This document shows positions 34,308 to 42,282 of a stretch of 64,000 nt of DNA, piece by piece (the stretch's first letter is position 1; the number at the start of each line of letters is the position of its first letter). The stretch is from the NCBI GenBank assembly GCA_023403845.1, contig JAEYDL010000018.1, positions 1 through 64,000 on the forward strand, read 5' to 3'. The notes under the pieces were generated by a model. That model searched no databases and was not told where the DNA came from. It saw nothing but the letters and a program-made list of their open reading frames with translations. This DNA comes from Pseudomonadota bacterium (GTDB lineage: Bacteria; Desulfobacterota; Desulfovibrionia; Desulfovibrionales; Desulfovibrionaceae). The position numbers were made by a program, and so were the translations under genes.

Positions 34308-34838
34308 ATGGAATCCGTCATCGTCCTCGGACTCGGCAACATTCTCTACGCCGACGAGGGATTCGGCGTTCGTGTGGCGGAACGCCTCCACAATCGCTTC
34401 GTCTTCTCCCAACATGTGGAAATCGTGGATGCAGGCACGCAGGGACACCCGCTCCTTGCCTATGTGGAACGTGCCGATCGGTTGCTGCTCCTTGACGCCG
34501 TCGATTTCGGACTGGAGCCGGGAACCCTCATCGAACGCGACAGCACGGGCATCCCCGCCTACCTCAGCGCGCACAAGATGAGCCTGCACCAGAACAGCTT
34601 TTCCGAAATTCTCGCCCTAGCCGAACTGAAGGATTGCCTGCCGCGGGAGATACGTCTGATTGGCGTTCAGCCCGTTGATCTGACCTATGGACGCTCCCTG
34701 AGCGCCACGGCCATGGCAAGGCTCGATGAAGCGGTCGCCCGCGCCCTGACCACGCTTGAACGCTGGGGGATCGTTCCACTTCCCCGCACGACGACGGAAG
34801 CCTTTCAGGCTCCCGGCATTTCCCTGCGGAATTTTTGA
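34308..34838 (+). CDS. hyaD: hydrogenase maturation endopeptidase
   Basis: 176-aa protease that trims the HyaB C-terminus after nickel insertion. It has the HybD/HyaD start VIVLGLGNILYADEGFGV with nickel-binding Glu, VEIVDAGTQGHPLL with Asp, and LHQNSFSEILALAEL with His. It starts 1 bp after hyaC. Accessory hypABCDEF genes are not in the window. Confidence 0.95.
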   Translation: MESVIVLGLGNILYADEGFGVRVAERLHNRFVFSQHVEIVDAGTQGHPLLAYVERADRLLLLDAVDFGLEPGTLIERDSTGIPAYLSAHKMSLHQNSFSEILALAELKDCLPREIRLIGVQPVDLTYGRSLSATAMARLDEAVARALTTLERWGIVPLPRTTTEAFQAPGISLRNF

Positions 34839-34854
34839 CCATTCGGCAATTGCA

Positions 34855-34893
34855 GGCGAGGGCGGAACGGCGTGAATCCGTTTCGCCCTCGCC
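34855..34893 (+). terminator. long hairpin ending the hya operon
   Basis: 16-bp stem GGCGAGGGCGGAACGG with CCGTTTCGCCCTCGCC (one G-T), 7-base loop. There is no T tract. Confidence 0.6.
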
Positions 34894-35115
34894 CGCGCTC
34901 TACGCCGCCCCCCGAACTCTCCCGACAGGGATTTCTCCTACCTGCGGATCGCTCTCCAGGCGGACGCCGCCCGCGACGACACCACTGACCTTAACGAATC
35001 GGCATTTTCATGAAGCCCGGTCGCAGAAAACTTTCGAATGGACGACAAAAAGGAATGACAGGCGAGTGTCCTTCGGCGGAGCCGCATTCCACGCAAACCA
35101 GCTTCCTGCCCTCTT

Positions 35116-36393
35116 CTAGGCCGAGCGAACCTCATCGACTCGCGGCAGCACGAAGCGGTCTTCTGACGTCGCGAAAAAAAGCAGGTAGTGCAGTTCCGCG
35201 ATCTGGCGAGACGTGAGTCCGATTTCCAGAAGGGCATCCGCATATCCGGAGCGCCGGGACAGCAGGAAGGACAGAAGACGCGCCTCTCCGGCATGCCGAC
35301 GCAACGGCAGCAAAAGGCGCAGCGCACGCCGCACGGGACGCTCGTTTCCCGCCGCAAACAGCGCCGCCAGATAACGCACAGCCAGACGTGCGACGTCGAG
35401 ATCCCGCCCGTCGTCCGCTCCGGATTCCAGCAGCGGCGTTACGGGAGGCAGATACCAGAGCATGGGAAAAGTCCGCAGTTCAGGATACAGAGGAAAGGCC
35501 AGTTCCCATCGTATCGCCAGCTTGTAGACCGGAGAGCGCGCCGCGGCCTCCAGCGTGCGACGGTCAAGGCCGCACCTGACGGCCTCCCGGACGACTTCCG
35601 GATTCTCCGGATTCAGAATCAGTCCCCGCTGCGCGAAAACCAGCTCCCCCGCATCCCGGATCGAGGCGGCATCGGCCACGCGGTCCGCATCATACAACAG
35701 CAATCCCGCGTACTGGGCTTCCCGAGGGCATGGTCTGAGCAGGAATTTCCCCGTTCCTTCCGCAATGAATGGAGAACGAAAGGGGCATGGATCTTCTCCA
35801 GGACATGGCAGCGCTGCCCCATAGGGGCAGCTTTCCAGACAATATTTCCAGTTCGCGCATCTGGCGGCGTCAAGCAGGACGAGTCCGTCCGCTGGCCGTT
35901 TCTGGATAGCCCCGGAAGGGCAGGCAGCCGCGCAGGCAGGATGCAGACAATGCGCGCATGCTTGCGGCAGATGCCTTAGAACGGCCTGCCGGCAGCGCAG
36001 ATAGGCTCCCCCCTCCGTTCCGGCCAGCCGGGATGCGGAAAGCTCGAAAACATCCTTCCCTTTCAACGAAAAAAGACCAGCATGCCCGGAGAATTTTCCA
36101 TGAACGACAGTGCGGGGAAAACGCAGGAGAGGACCCTTTTCCACAAGATTCCCAACAGCGGGTGCGCATTCCGGAAACAGTTTCAAAAACCTTGGTCTGC
36201 CAGCCCTCAGACGGGGACGGCCTTCTCCCGGTTCCCAGCCGCCCCAATAGCGCTGTCTCGCCTTTTCTGCGAGTGGTCCGTCATCGTTTCCTGTAGTCCC
36301 GCCTTCCGGAACCATTCTGAAATCCGCGTGCATCTCACAGGACATACATCTGTCCAGATTGAGAACCATGGCGAGTTGCGCCTGTATCTTCAT
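35116..36393 (-). CDS. NarH-like iron-sulfur protein with lost clusters
   Basis: 425 aa, start ATG 36393 after GGGAGGGAAC. It aligns along its length with the nitrate reductase beta subunit NarH: MKIQAQLAMVLNLDRC, CAHCLHPACAAACPSGAI, CANWKYCLESCPYG, LLLYDADRV, SPVYKLAIRWELAFPL, PMLWYLPPVTPL, EDRFVLP. Cluster ligands retained are Cys146, 149, 154, 158, 179, 185, 189 (clusters FS3 and FS4). In the N-terminal set Cys16 and Cys19 remain, but the third and fourth are His22 and Arg26. In the last set Cys203 and Cys222 remain, but two are Arg206 and Leu218. So FS2 is lost and FS1 lacks one Cys. No narG, narJ or narI adjoins. Convergent with hyaABCD. Family assignment good; role unknown. Confidence 0.8.
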   Translation of the reverse strand: MKIQAQLAMVLNLDRCMSCEMHADFRMVPEGGTTGNDDGPLAEKARQRYWGGWEPGEGRPRLRAGRPRFLKLFPECAPAVGNLVEKGPLLRFPRTVVHGKFSGHAGLFSLKGKDVFELSASRLAGTEGGAYLRCRQAVLRHLPQACAHCLHPACAAACPSGAIQKRPADGLVLLDAARCANWKYCLESCPYGAALPCPGEDPCPFRSPFIAEGTGKFLLRPCPREAQYAGLLLYDADRVADAASIRDAGELVFAQRGLILNPENPEVVREAVRCGLDRRTLEAAARSPVYKLAIRWELAFPLYPELRTFPMLWYLPPVTPLLESGADDGRDLDVARLAVRYLAALFAAGNERPVRRALRLLLPLRRHAGEARLLSFLLSRRSGYADALLEIGLTSRQIAELHYLLFFATSEDRFVLPRVDEVRSA

Positions 36394-37143
36394 GTTCCCT
36401 CCCTGTCCTGATTCCATGCGGCCAGAAGTCAGGACATGTCCGCGCATCAGCTTCCTTCAGTACAGGGATAAAACGGGGCCGGGCAATGAGTATCACGAAA
36501 GTCCCCGGTTAGATATCTTCATTCGGCGACAGGCTGCCTTATACTTTCATACTCTATTTCATGATGTTATTATAAAGAGGCGGCGGGAAGCCCGGATGAG
36601 GCCGGGCATGTCCGCAGCCTCGACCGGTTTTCCGCGCTGAAGGCCGACACTCGCCATGCAGTAAGGGCGCGGCCAAAACACGGCCATTCTGTCCGGAGGG
36701 ACTTGTCTTTTGCGGGTACTGCCGGTATCAATCAAAAAAGAGAAAGTCTTCACTTTTCCGTACAGGAACCACGCTCACGAGCCACGGCGAGCGATGGTCC
36801 CCGCCGGCATCGGCGACGGAGGATTCCGATTTTCTGATAAAAAGTCTGGCGTTTTTTGTTTTTATTAAATATGATATTCAATATCTAAAAAGAGAGGACA
36901 ACACACGCCCGGCTGCACGATCCAAATAATATCATTCTTTGTCCTTTTCTGTTCAGATGGACAAGGCTGCCCCTCAGACCGGAGGCGTCCGGTCGCCGTT
37001 TCCACGGGACAGAAAAAACGGAACATGCTGAAGAGGCCGCGCCATCCGGAACGGCCATATCCAGATAGTCATATGCTTATCATATGACCTCAAAAGAGTT
37101 GGTCCAGCGTACACAGTTTAACCGTCAACCATGAGGACCGAAT
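36394..37143. other. 750-bp divergent intergenic region
   Basis: No credible gene. It contains a GCCCGG-ATGAGG-CCGGGC hairpin at 36590-36607, an AT-rich block around 36860-36890 with GATATT-C-AATATC (36873-36885), and the operator-like palindrome at 37068-37088. Regulatory DNA for the NarH-like gene and the acyl-CoA dehydrogenase operon. Confidence 0.5.
37068..37088. promoter_or_regulatory. 21-bp palindromic operator candidate
   Basis: GTCATATG-CTTAT-CATATGAC: perfect 8-bp arms around a 5-bp spacer, ending 55 bp before the acyl-CoA dehydrogenase start. Size and symmetry fit a dimeric repressor such as a TetR or GntR protein; none is encoded nearby. Confidence 0.55.
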
Positions 37144-38283
37144 ATGAGCTACGAATTGACAAAACAGCAAACTCTGGCGCGGCAGCTCTTCCGCGATTTC
37201 GCCGAGAACGAAGTCAAGCCGCTGGCCGCCGAGATCGACGAGGAAGAACGCTTCCCCGGGGAAACCGTGGAAAAGCTTGCGAAATACGGCTTCTTCGGCA
37301 TCCCCTTTCCAAAGGAGTACGGCGGTCAGGGATGCGACGTCCTCACTTATATTCTTTGCGTTGAAGAACTGAGCCGGGTATGCGCCACAACGGGCGTCAT
37401 CGTATCCGCCCATACGTCTCTCGCCTGCGACCCCATCTTCAAGTACGGTACCCCGGCCCAGAAGGAAAGTTATCTTCCCGACCTGCTTTCCGGCAAAAAA
37501 CTCGGTGCGTTCGGACTTACCGAACCCGGAGCGGGTACGGACGCGTCCGGCCAGCAGACCAAGGCCGTTCTGGACGGAGACAACTACGTGCTTAACGGCT
37601 CCAAGATTTTCATCACCAACGGTGGTCAGGCCGACACCTACGTCATCTTTGCGATGACGGACAAGGCCCAGGGCATCAAGGGCATTTCCGCCTTCATCGT
37701 GGATGCGGACGCTCCGGGCTTCTCCATCGGCAAGAAGGAACTCAAGATGGGCATCAGGGGCAGCTCCACGACCGAGCTGATCTTCGAAAACTGCGTCATT
37801 CCCAAGGACAACATGCTCTCCAGCAAGGGCAAAGGCTTCGGCATCGCCATGGGCACCCTTGACGGCGGCCGTATCGGCATCGCCGCGCAGGCGCTCGGCA
37901 TCGCTCAGGGCGCATTCGACGAGGCCGTGCGTTATGTCAAGGAACGCAAGCAGTTCGGAAGGGCCCTGTCCGCCTTCCAGAATACCCAGTTCCGGCTCGC
38001 GGACATGAAGGCCCGCATAGAAGCCGCGCGCCTGCTCGTGTACAAGGCCGCGGCCCGCAAGGATGCCGGAGTCGACTTCAGCACGGAAGCGGCCATGGCC
38101 AAGCTGATCGCTTCGGAAACGGCCATGAGCGTGACCACCGGCGTCGTTCAGCTTTTCGGCGGCTACGGCTATACCCGCGACTACCCCGTCGAGCGGATGA
38201 TGCGCGACGCGAAAATTACCGAAATCTATGAGGGCACGAGCGAAGTACAGCGGATGGTCATTGCGAGATCCGTCCTCAACTAG
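37144..38283 (+). CDS. short-chain acyl-CoA dehydrogenase (butyryl-CoA type)
   Basis: FAD enzyme interconverting acyl-CoA and enoyl-CoA, 379 aa. Features are FGLTEPGAGTDASGQQTKA (FAD and substrate loop), KIFITNGGQADTYVIFAM, QLFGGYGYTRDYPVERMMRDAK and the catalytic glutamate in EIYEGTSEVQRMV. The Glu position is that of short-chain (SCAD/Bcd) enzymes. It heads an operon with etfB and etfA, an arrangement seen in electron-bifurcating butyryl-CoA dehydrogenases, but no thiolase, hbd or crotonase genes are present. Substrate uncertain. Confidence 0.92.
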   Translation: MSYELTKQQTLARQLFRDFAENEVKPLAAEIDEEERFPGETVEKLAKYGFFGIPFPKEYGGQGCDVLTYILCVEELSRVCATTGVIVSAHTSLACDPIFKYGTPAQKESYLPDLLSGKKLGAFGLTEPGAGTDASGQQTKAVLDGDNYVLNGSKIFITNGGQADTYVIFAMTDKAQGIKGISAFIVDADAPGFSIGKKELKMGIRGSSTTELIFENCVIPKDNMLSSKGKGFGIAMGTLDGGRIGIAAQALGIAQGAFDEAVRYVKERKQFGRALSAFQNTQFRLADMKARIEAARLLVYKAAARKDAGVDFSTEAAMAKLIASETAMSVTTGVVQLFGGYGYTRDYPVERMMRDAKITEIYEGTSEVQRMVIARSVLN

Positions 38284-38297
38284 AAGGAAAAAGAACC

Positions 38298-39077
38298 ATG
38301 AAAATCATCGTTTGCATCAAGCAGGTTCCCAATACTACCAAAGTCCGCCTGGATCCCGAAACGGGCACGCTGATTCGCAAGGGCATCCCCAGCATCATCA
38401 ACCCCGACGACAAGGCCGGCCTTGAGGCCGCTCTGCGGCTCAAGGACCAGCACGGCGCCCATGTCACGGTTCTGACCATGGGGCCGGGACAGGCCGACGC
38501 CGCGCTGCGCGAAGCTCTGGCCATGGGCGCCGACGAAGCCGTCCTGCTTACGGACAGGGCCTTCGGCGGTGCGGACACCTGGGCCACTTCCTCCACCATC
38601 GCCGCCGCTCTTGCGGGCATGGAATACGACCTCATCATCACCGGCAGACAGGCCATCGACGGAGATACCGCTCAGGTGGGTCCGCAGATCGCGGAACATC
38701 TGGGAATCCCCAACATCAGCTATGCGGAGGAAATCCGGGTCGAAGGCGACAGCGTCATCGTCAAGCGGCAATATGAAGACCGCTACCATATGATAAAAGC
38801 CAAAATGCCCTGCCTCATCACTGCCCTGTCCGAGCTGAACACGCCCCGGTACATGACGCCCGGCGGCATTTTCGACGCCTATGCCCAGGAAGTGAAGGTG
38901 CTGGGCCGCAAGGACATCGAAATCGACGACACAAACATCGGCCTCAAAGGCTCGCCGACGCGCGTTTTCAAATCCTTCACCAAAGCGCTCAAGGGCAAGG
39001 GTTCCGTCGTCGAACTGGATCCTCAGGAGGCCGGAGACTGGATCGTCGAACGGCTTCAAGAAAAATTCATCCTGTAG
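38298..39077 (+). CDS. etfB: electron transfer flavoprotein beta subunit
   Basis: 259 aa partner of EtfA and the acyl-CoA dehydrogenase. The sequence begins MKIIVCIKQVPNTTKVRLDP and contains VTVLTMGPGQADAALREALAMGADEAVLLTD (AMP/FAD domain) and ITGRQAIDGDTAQVGPQIAEHL (the EtfB signature). The NPDDKAGLEAALRLKD stretch and GRQAIDGDTAQV are as in bifurcating EtfB proteins, which would hold a second FAD in place of AMP. That is inference. AAGGAAAAAG precedes the ATG. Confidence 0.95.
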   Translation: MKIIVCIKQVPNTTKVRLDPETGTLIRKGIPSIINPDDKAGLEAALRLKDQHGAHVTVLTMGPGQADAALREALAMGADEAVLLTDRAFGGADTWATSSTIAAALAGMEYDLIITGRQAIDGDTAQVGPQIAEHLGIPNISYAEEIRVEGDSVIVKRQYEDRYHMIKAKMPCLITALSELNTPRYMTPGGIFDAYAQEVKVLGRKDIEIDDTNIGLKGSPTRVFKSFTKALKGKGSVVELDPQEAGDWIVERLQEKFIL

Positions 39078-39089
39078 GAGGAACAAAAG

Positions 39090-40106
39090 GTGATCGAAGA
39101 ATATAAGGGCGTATTTGTCTTCGTCCAGCAAACCGACGGAGCCGTGGCGAGCGTTTCCTATGAACTTATCGGCAAGGGCCGGGAACTGGCGAAGGAACTG
39201 GGCACAGAGGTCACCGCCGTTCTGCTCGGCTCCAACGTCGGGGAACTCTGCAAAAATCTGGCCCGCTATGGAGCCGACAGGGTCATTCTGGTGGATGATC
39301 CGGCTCTTGAGACCTACATGACCGAACCCTATGCGCGGGGCCTCAGCGCAGTCATCAATCATTTCAAGCCGGAAATCGTGCTCTACGGCGCGACCGCCAT
39401 CGGCCGGGATCTTGCCCCTCGGGTATCCGCCCGCGTCCACACCGGACTCACGGCCGACTGCACGGGTCTTGCCATTCAGGAAGGAACGAATCATCTGCTC
39501 ATGACCCGTCCGGCCTTTGGCGGCAATATCATGGCTACGATCATCTGCAAGGAGTTCCGCCCGCAGATGGCGACGGTTCGTCCTGGCGTGATGCAGCGCA
39601 TCAGCCCCATGGAAGACGCGACATGCCCGGTGGAAAAATTCGCCGTCGCGGAACTGGCCGACTCCAGAAACGTGGAAATTCTGGAAGTCATCAAAAAGGT
39701 CAGCGAGAAAATGGACATTCAGGACGCGAAGGTTCTGGTTTCCGGCGGTCGCGGCGTCGGCGGTCCGGAACACTTCAAGCTGCTGGAAGACCTTGCCGAG
39801 GCTCTGGGCGGAACCGTTGCCTCGTCCCGCGCCTGTGTCGATGCGGGCTGGGTGGACAAGGAACTGCAGGTGGGCCAGACGGGCAAGACCGTTCGCCCCA
39901 ATCTGTACATCGCCTGCGGCATTTCCGGTGCGATTCAGCATCTGGCCGGCATGGAAGAATCCGACGTCATCGTCGCCATCAACAAGGATGCTTCCGCCCC
40001 GATCTTTGACGTGGCGGACTTCGGCATTGTGGGAGACGTGCACAAGATTCTCCCCGTACTGACGGAAAAGATCAAAAACGCCCGCAGGAGCAAAGCCTCC
40101 GCCTGA
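39090..40106 (+). CDS. etfA: electron transfer flavoprotein alpha subunit
   Basis: 338 aa, GTG start after AGGAGGAAC. The C-terminal FAD-binding domain is intact: VSGGRGVGGPEHFKLLEDLA, GGTVASSRACVDAGWV, VGQTGKTVRPNLYIACGISGAIQH and VAINKDASAPIFDVADFGIVGD, each typical of EtfA. There is no N-terminal ferredoxin extension as in some bifurcating forms. It ends the operon before a strong hairpin. Confidence 0.95.
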   Translation: MIEEYKGVFVFVQQTDGAVASVSYELIGKGRELAKELGTEVTAVLLGSNVGELCKNLARYGADRVILVDDPALETYMTEPYARGLSAVINHFKPEIVLYGATAIGRDLAPRVSARVHTGLTADCTGLAIQEGTNHLLMTRPAFGGNIMATIICKEFRPQMATVRPGVMQRISPMEDATCPVEKFAVAELADSRNVEILEVIKKVSEKMDIQDAKVLVSGGRGVGGPEHFKLLEDLAEALGGTVASSRACVDAGWVDKELQVGQTGKTVRPNLYIACGISGAIQHLAGMEESDVIVAINKDASAPIFDVADFGIVGDVHKILPVLTEKIKNARRSKASA

Positions 40107-40129
40107 TGCGGAAACATGACATGTATGGA

Positions 40130-40157
40130 AGCCCGGGTCGAGCAATCGACCCGGGCT
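40130..40157 (+). terminator. terminator of the acyl-CoA dehydrogenase/etf operon
   Basis: Perfect 12-bp stem AGCCCGGGTCGA/TCGACCCGGGCT, loop GCAA, followed by CTTTC. Confidence 0.8.
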
Positions 40158-40737
40158 CTTTCATTCTCCGCATCCGGAGCGCCTCGCTCCTGCCCCAGCT
40201 CCGCACAACGCCTGCCCGCTCAGATACCTGACCTCCATCTTCCCGCGGCGGTCTGTCGCCGGATTCATGCGCGGACACCTTCCGGCGTCAATTTCGCACT
40301 CCCGATCGACACGCGGGAAGGCAACCCAGCTTCTCCGGATCCATTCCCGGCTTTCACCGATCCGGATTCGGGAATCCATGCGCGGCAGCTCATGTCGCCA
40401 GCGTCATTCCGGCCCTGGCGGAAGACACGACAGCAAATGTCATTCTCCGGCCACCGGGCTTGCAGACATTTCCCGAACCGGGGGACACCTGCATTTCACA
40501 GTGACCGTGCCCCTCTGATTGCGAGCACACTTCAAGGCCATAAGAAAGCACGGAACAGACACGCGAGCGCATGAAGATCGCTGAAGGACACGGAGGCGCA
40601 ATGCCGTCGCAAAAATTTTTTCTGAACAATATTTATTTCACAATAAATTCTGTTGGGAACAACATAGTGGTATCGTTAACTTTTGTAAAAATCATTTCAC
40701 TTTGGTATGTTATCCTGATTTCTTCTTGCCTGCTCTT

Positions 40738-40754
40738 TTGGCAGAAAAATGGCG
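40738..40754 (+). promoter_or_regulatory. candidate sigma-54 promoter
   Basis: TTGGCAGAAAAATGGCG has GG and GC dinucleotides at the required 10-base spacing and the -24 half TTGGCA. It matches 10 of the 13 defined positions of the consensus. It lies 123 bp before the hydroxyacid dehydrogenase start. Confidence 0.35.
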
Positions 40755-40765
40755 AGCGCCTCTTG

Positions 40766-40803
40766 CATCAATTTTGATGTTGCTATATACATGTAGCTAT
40801 ATA
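40766..40803. repeat. operator-like repeats upstream of the hydroxyacid dehydrogenase
   Basis: Inverted repeat CATCAA/TTGATG with a 2-bp spacer, followed by GCTATATA twice, 14 bp apart, around TACATGTA. Likely binding DNA for a regulator of the island. Confidence 0.4.
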
Positions 40804-40876
40804 AATAAAAAAGAACTAATGAATACATGCTATTATTACATAAATAGTAAACAAAGCAAACCGCAAAAGGAGCAAC

Positions 40877-41833
40877 ATGTACAAGGTTCTTGTCCTCGGC
40901 AATATCCGGGAAGAAGGGTTGAACCTACTTCGTGAATTTTCGAACGTAACTATCCTTCCAGAGCCTGCCGCCAAGGAAGACATCCGTCGTGAGATAGCGG
41001 ATGCAGATGCCGTGCTCCACAAGATGGCTCCTCTGAGCCGCGATGTAGTAGAGCACCAGACCAGACTGAAGATAATAGCCCGTCACGGTGTCGGTCTTGA
41101 CGACCTTGACCTCCCCTACATCGAAAGTCTCCGCATTCCCGTATCCACGACAACCACGGCCAATTCCAATGCCGTCGCCGAGTGCGCCGTGGGGCTCATG
41201 CTCAGCAGCCTGCGCCGGTTCAGCGCCGGAGAACGCATGATCAAGGTCGACCGCCGCTGGCATCGCGAACAGCTTATGGGCCGCGAACTTGGTTCGGTGG
41301 TCGTCGGGCTTGTCGGGTACGGTCGCATCGGCAGCAGAGTGGGAAAGATGCTCAAGGCGTTCGGTACCCGGGTGCTCGTGCATGATCTTATCCCCGGCAT
41401 TGCGGCCGAAGAGGGCTATGCGCAGGTGAGCCTGCCGGAATTGCTTCGGGAAGCGGACATCGTTTCGCTGCACTGCCCGCTGTCCGCGGAAACGCGCAAT
41501 CTGATCGACGCGTCAGCCATCGCCCAGATGAAGCAGAACGCCATTCTCGTCAATACGGCCCGCGGGGGACTTGTGGACAAGGAGGCCCTCGCCGACGCGC
41601 TGGAAAGCCGTCATCTGGCCGGAGCGGCCATGGACAGCTTCGACCGCGAGCCACCGAACTTCGACGACCGCCTGTTCCGCCAGCCCGAGGCGCTGGTGAT
41701 TCCCCATGTCGCGGCCATGACCATCAGCGCGCAGATTGCCATGGCGGTCGGAGCCGCTTCGGAAATCCGCAGGGTTCTGGTGGACGGGCTGCCTCCCTCC
41801 AACAATGTGGCTCCCTGCGGGGACAAAGGATGA
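40877..41833 (+). CDS. D-isomer 2-hydroxyacid dehydrogenase (phosphoglycerate dehydrogenase-like)
   Basis: 318-aa NAD-dependent 2-hydroxyacid dehydrogenase. The coenzyme loop is VGLVGYGRIGSRVGKML, and the catalytic residues lie in LVNTARGGLVDKEAL (Arg), the Asp/Glu of DSFDREPPNF and His of VIPHVAAMT. There is no ACT or regulatory domain, so it is not a full serine-pathway SerA. Start ATG follows AAAGGAGCAAC. First gene of an apparent catabolic operon; its substrate (a hydroxyacid or sulfonated analogue such as sulfolactate) is undetermined. Confidence 0.88.
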   Translation: MYKVLVLGNIREEGLNLLREFSNVTILPEPAAKEDIRREIADADAVLHKMAPLSRDVVEHQTRLKIIARHGVGLDDLDLPYIESLRIPVSTTTTANSNAVAECAVGLMLSSLRRFSAGERMIKVDRRWHREQLMGRELGSVVVGLVGYGRIGSRVGKMLKAFGTRVLVHDLIPGIAAEEGYAQVSLPELLREADIVSLHCPLSAETRNLIDASAIAQMKQNAILVNTARGGLVDKEALADALESRHLAGAAMDSFDREPPNFDDRLFRQPEALVIPHVAAMTISAQIAMAVGAASEIRRVLVDGLPPSNNVAPCGDKG

Positions 41834-41837
41834 ATGG

Positions 41838-42206
41838 ATGAGCGACACAGTTTCCCCTGTTTTTTCCCGTGCGGCCATTGAGAACCTTCGCGTGGACAAC
41901 GCGCCGCTGCGCGAAGGCCCCGGTCACTCCAACTTCGCGTTCAGAAAGACGGAAACTCCGGACGGCAGTCCTGTAAAGGCGGTCGGCTTCGTCACGCTGG
42001 AGCCGGGAAGCCGGCTCAGGATGCACCGCCATGTGGATGAAGGCGAAATGTACTACGTCCTCAGCGGTTCCGGAGAATATTACGACAACGACGGCAGGAC
42101 CTGGCCCGTTTCCCCTGGCGATGTGGCGCTCTGCCTCAGGGGAGACCGGCACGGCATATGCAATACGGGGTCCGTACCGCTGGTCTTTATGGGCGTCGTC
42201 AGCTGA
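41838..42206 (+). CDS. cupin-domain protein
   Basis: 122-aa single cupin beginning at ATG 41838 after AAGGATG. Metal ligands are visible in RMHRHVDEGEMYYVLSGSG (His, His, Glu) and GDRHGICNTG (His). Such small cupins act as isomerases, epimerases or lyases on sugar acids or as sensors. It starts 4 bp after the dehydrogenase stop. The exact reaction is unknown. Confidence 0.85.
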   Translation: MSDTVSPVFSRAAIENLRVDNAPLREGPGHSNFAFRKTETPDGSPVKAVGFVTLEPGSRLRMHRHVDEGEMYYVLSGSGEYYDNDGRTWPVSPGDVALCLRGDRHGICNTGSVPLVFMGVVS

Positions 42207-42282
42207 CGCCGCGTCATGCCCCGGCAACAGGCCTGGTCCTCAAGGCACCAATCCACCTTATCATTTCAGGGAGTACGCCATC

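Larger units (their letters stand above)
40107..40876. other. 770-bp intergenic region before the catabolic island
   Basis: Starts with the etfA terminator, then GC-rich sequence with no credible gene. From 40600 it becomes AT-rich promoter DNA with the sigma-54-like site (40738-40754), the palindrome CATCAA-TT-TTGATG (40766-40779) and direct repeats GCTATATA at 40782-40789 and 40796-40803. Confidence 0.5.

Noticed and set aside
31307..34342. 1011-codon open frame on the minus strand across the hydrogenase operon
   Set aside because: It is fully antisense to hyaA/hyaB/hyaC, whose motifs are unmistakable. The composition (Gly, His, Asp, Arg rich) is that of a shadow frame in GC-rich codon-biased DNA.
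36359..36640. 93-codon plus-strand frame upstream of the NarH-like gene
   Set aside because: Overlaps the NarH-like start region in antisense, no ribosome site, no recognisable protein pattern.
40337..40378. Imperfect inverted repeat GGATCCATTCCCG / CGGGAATCC
   Set aside because: Arms are interrupted and no gene end or start is near; probably chance in GC-rich DNA.
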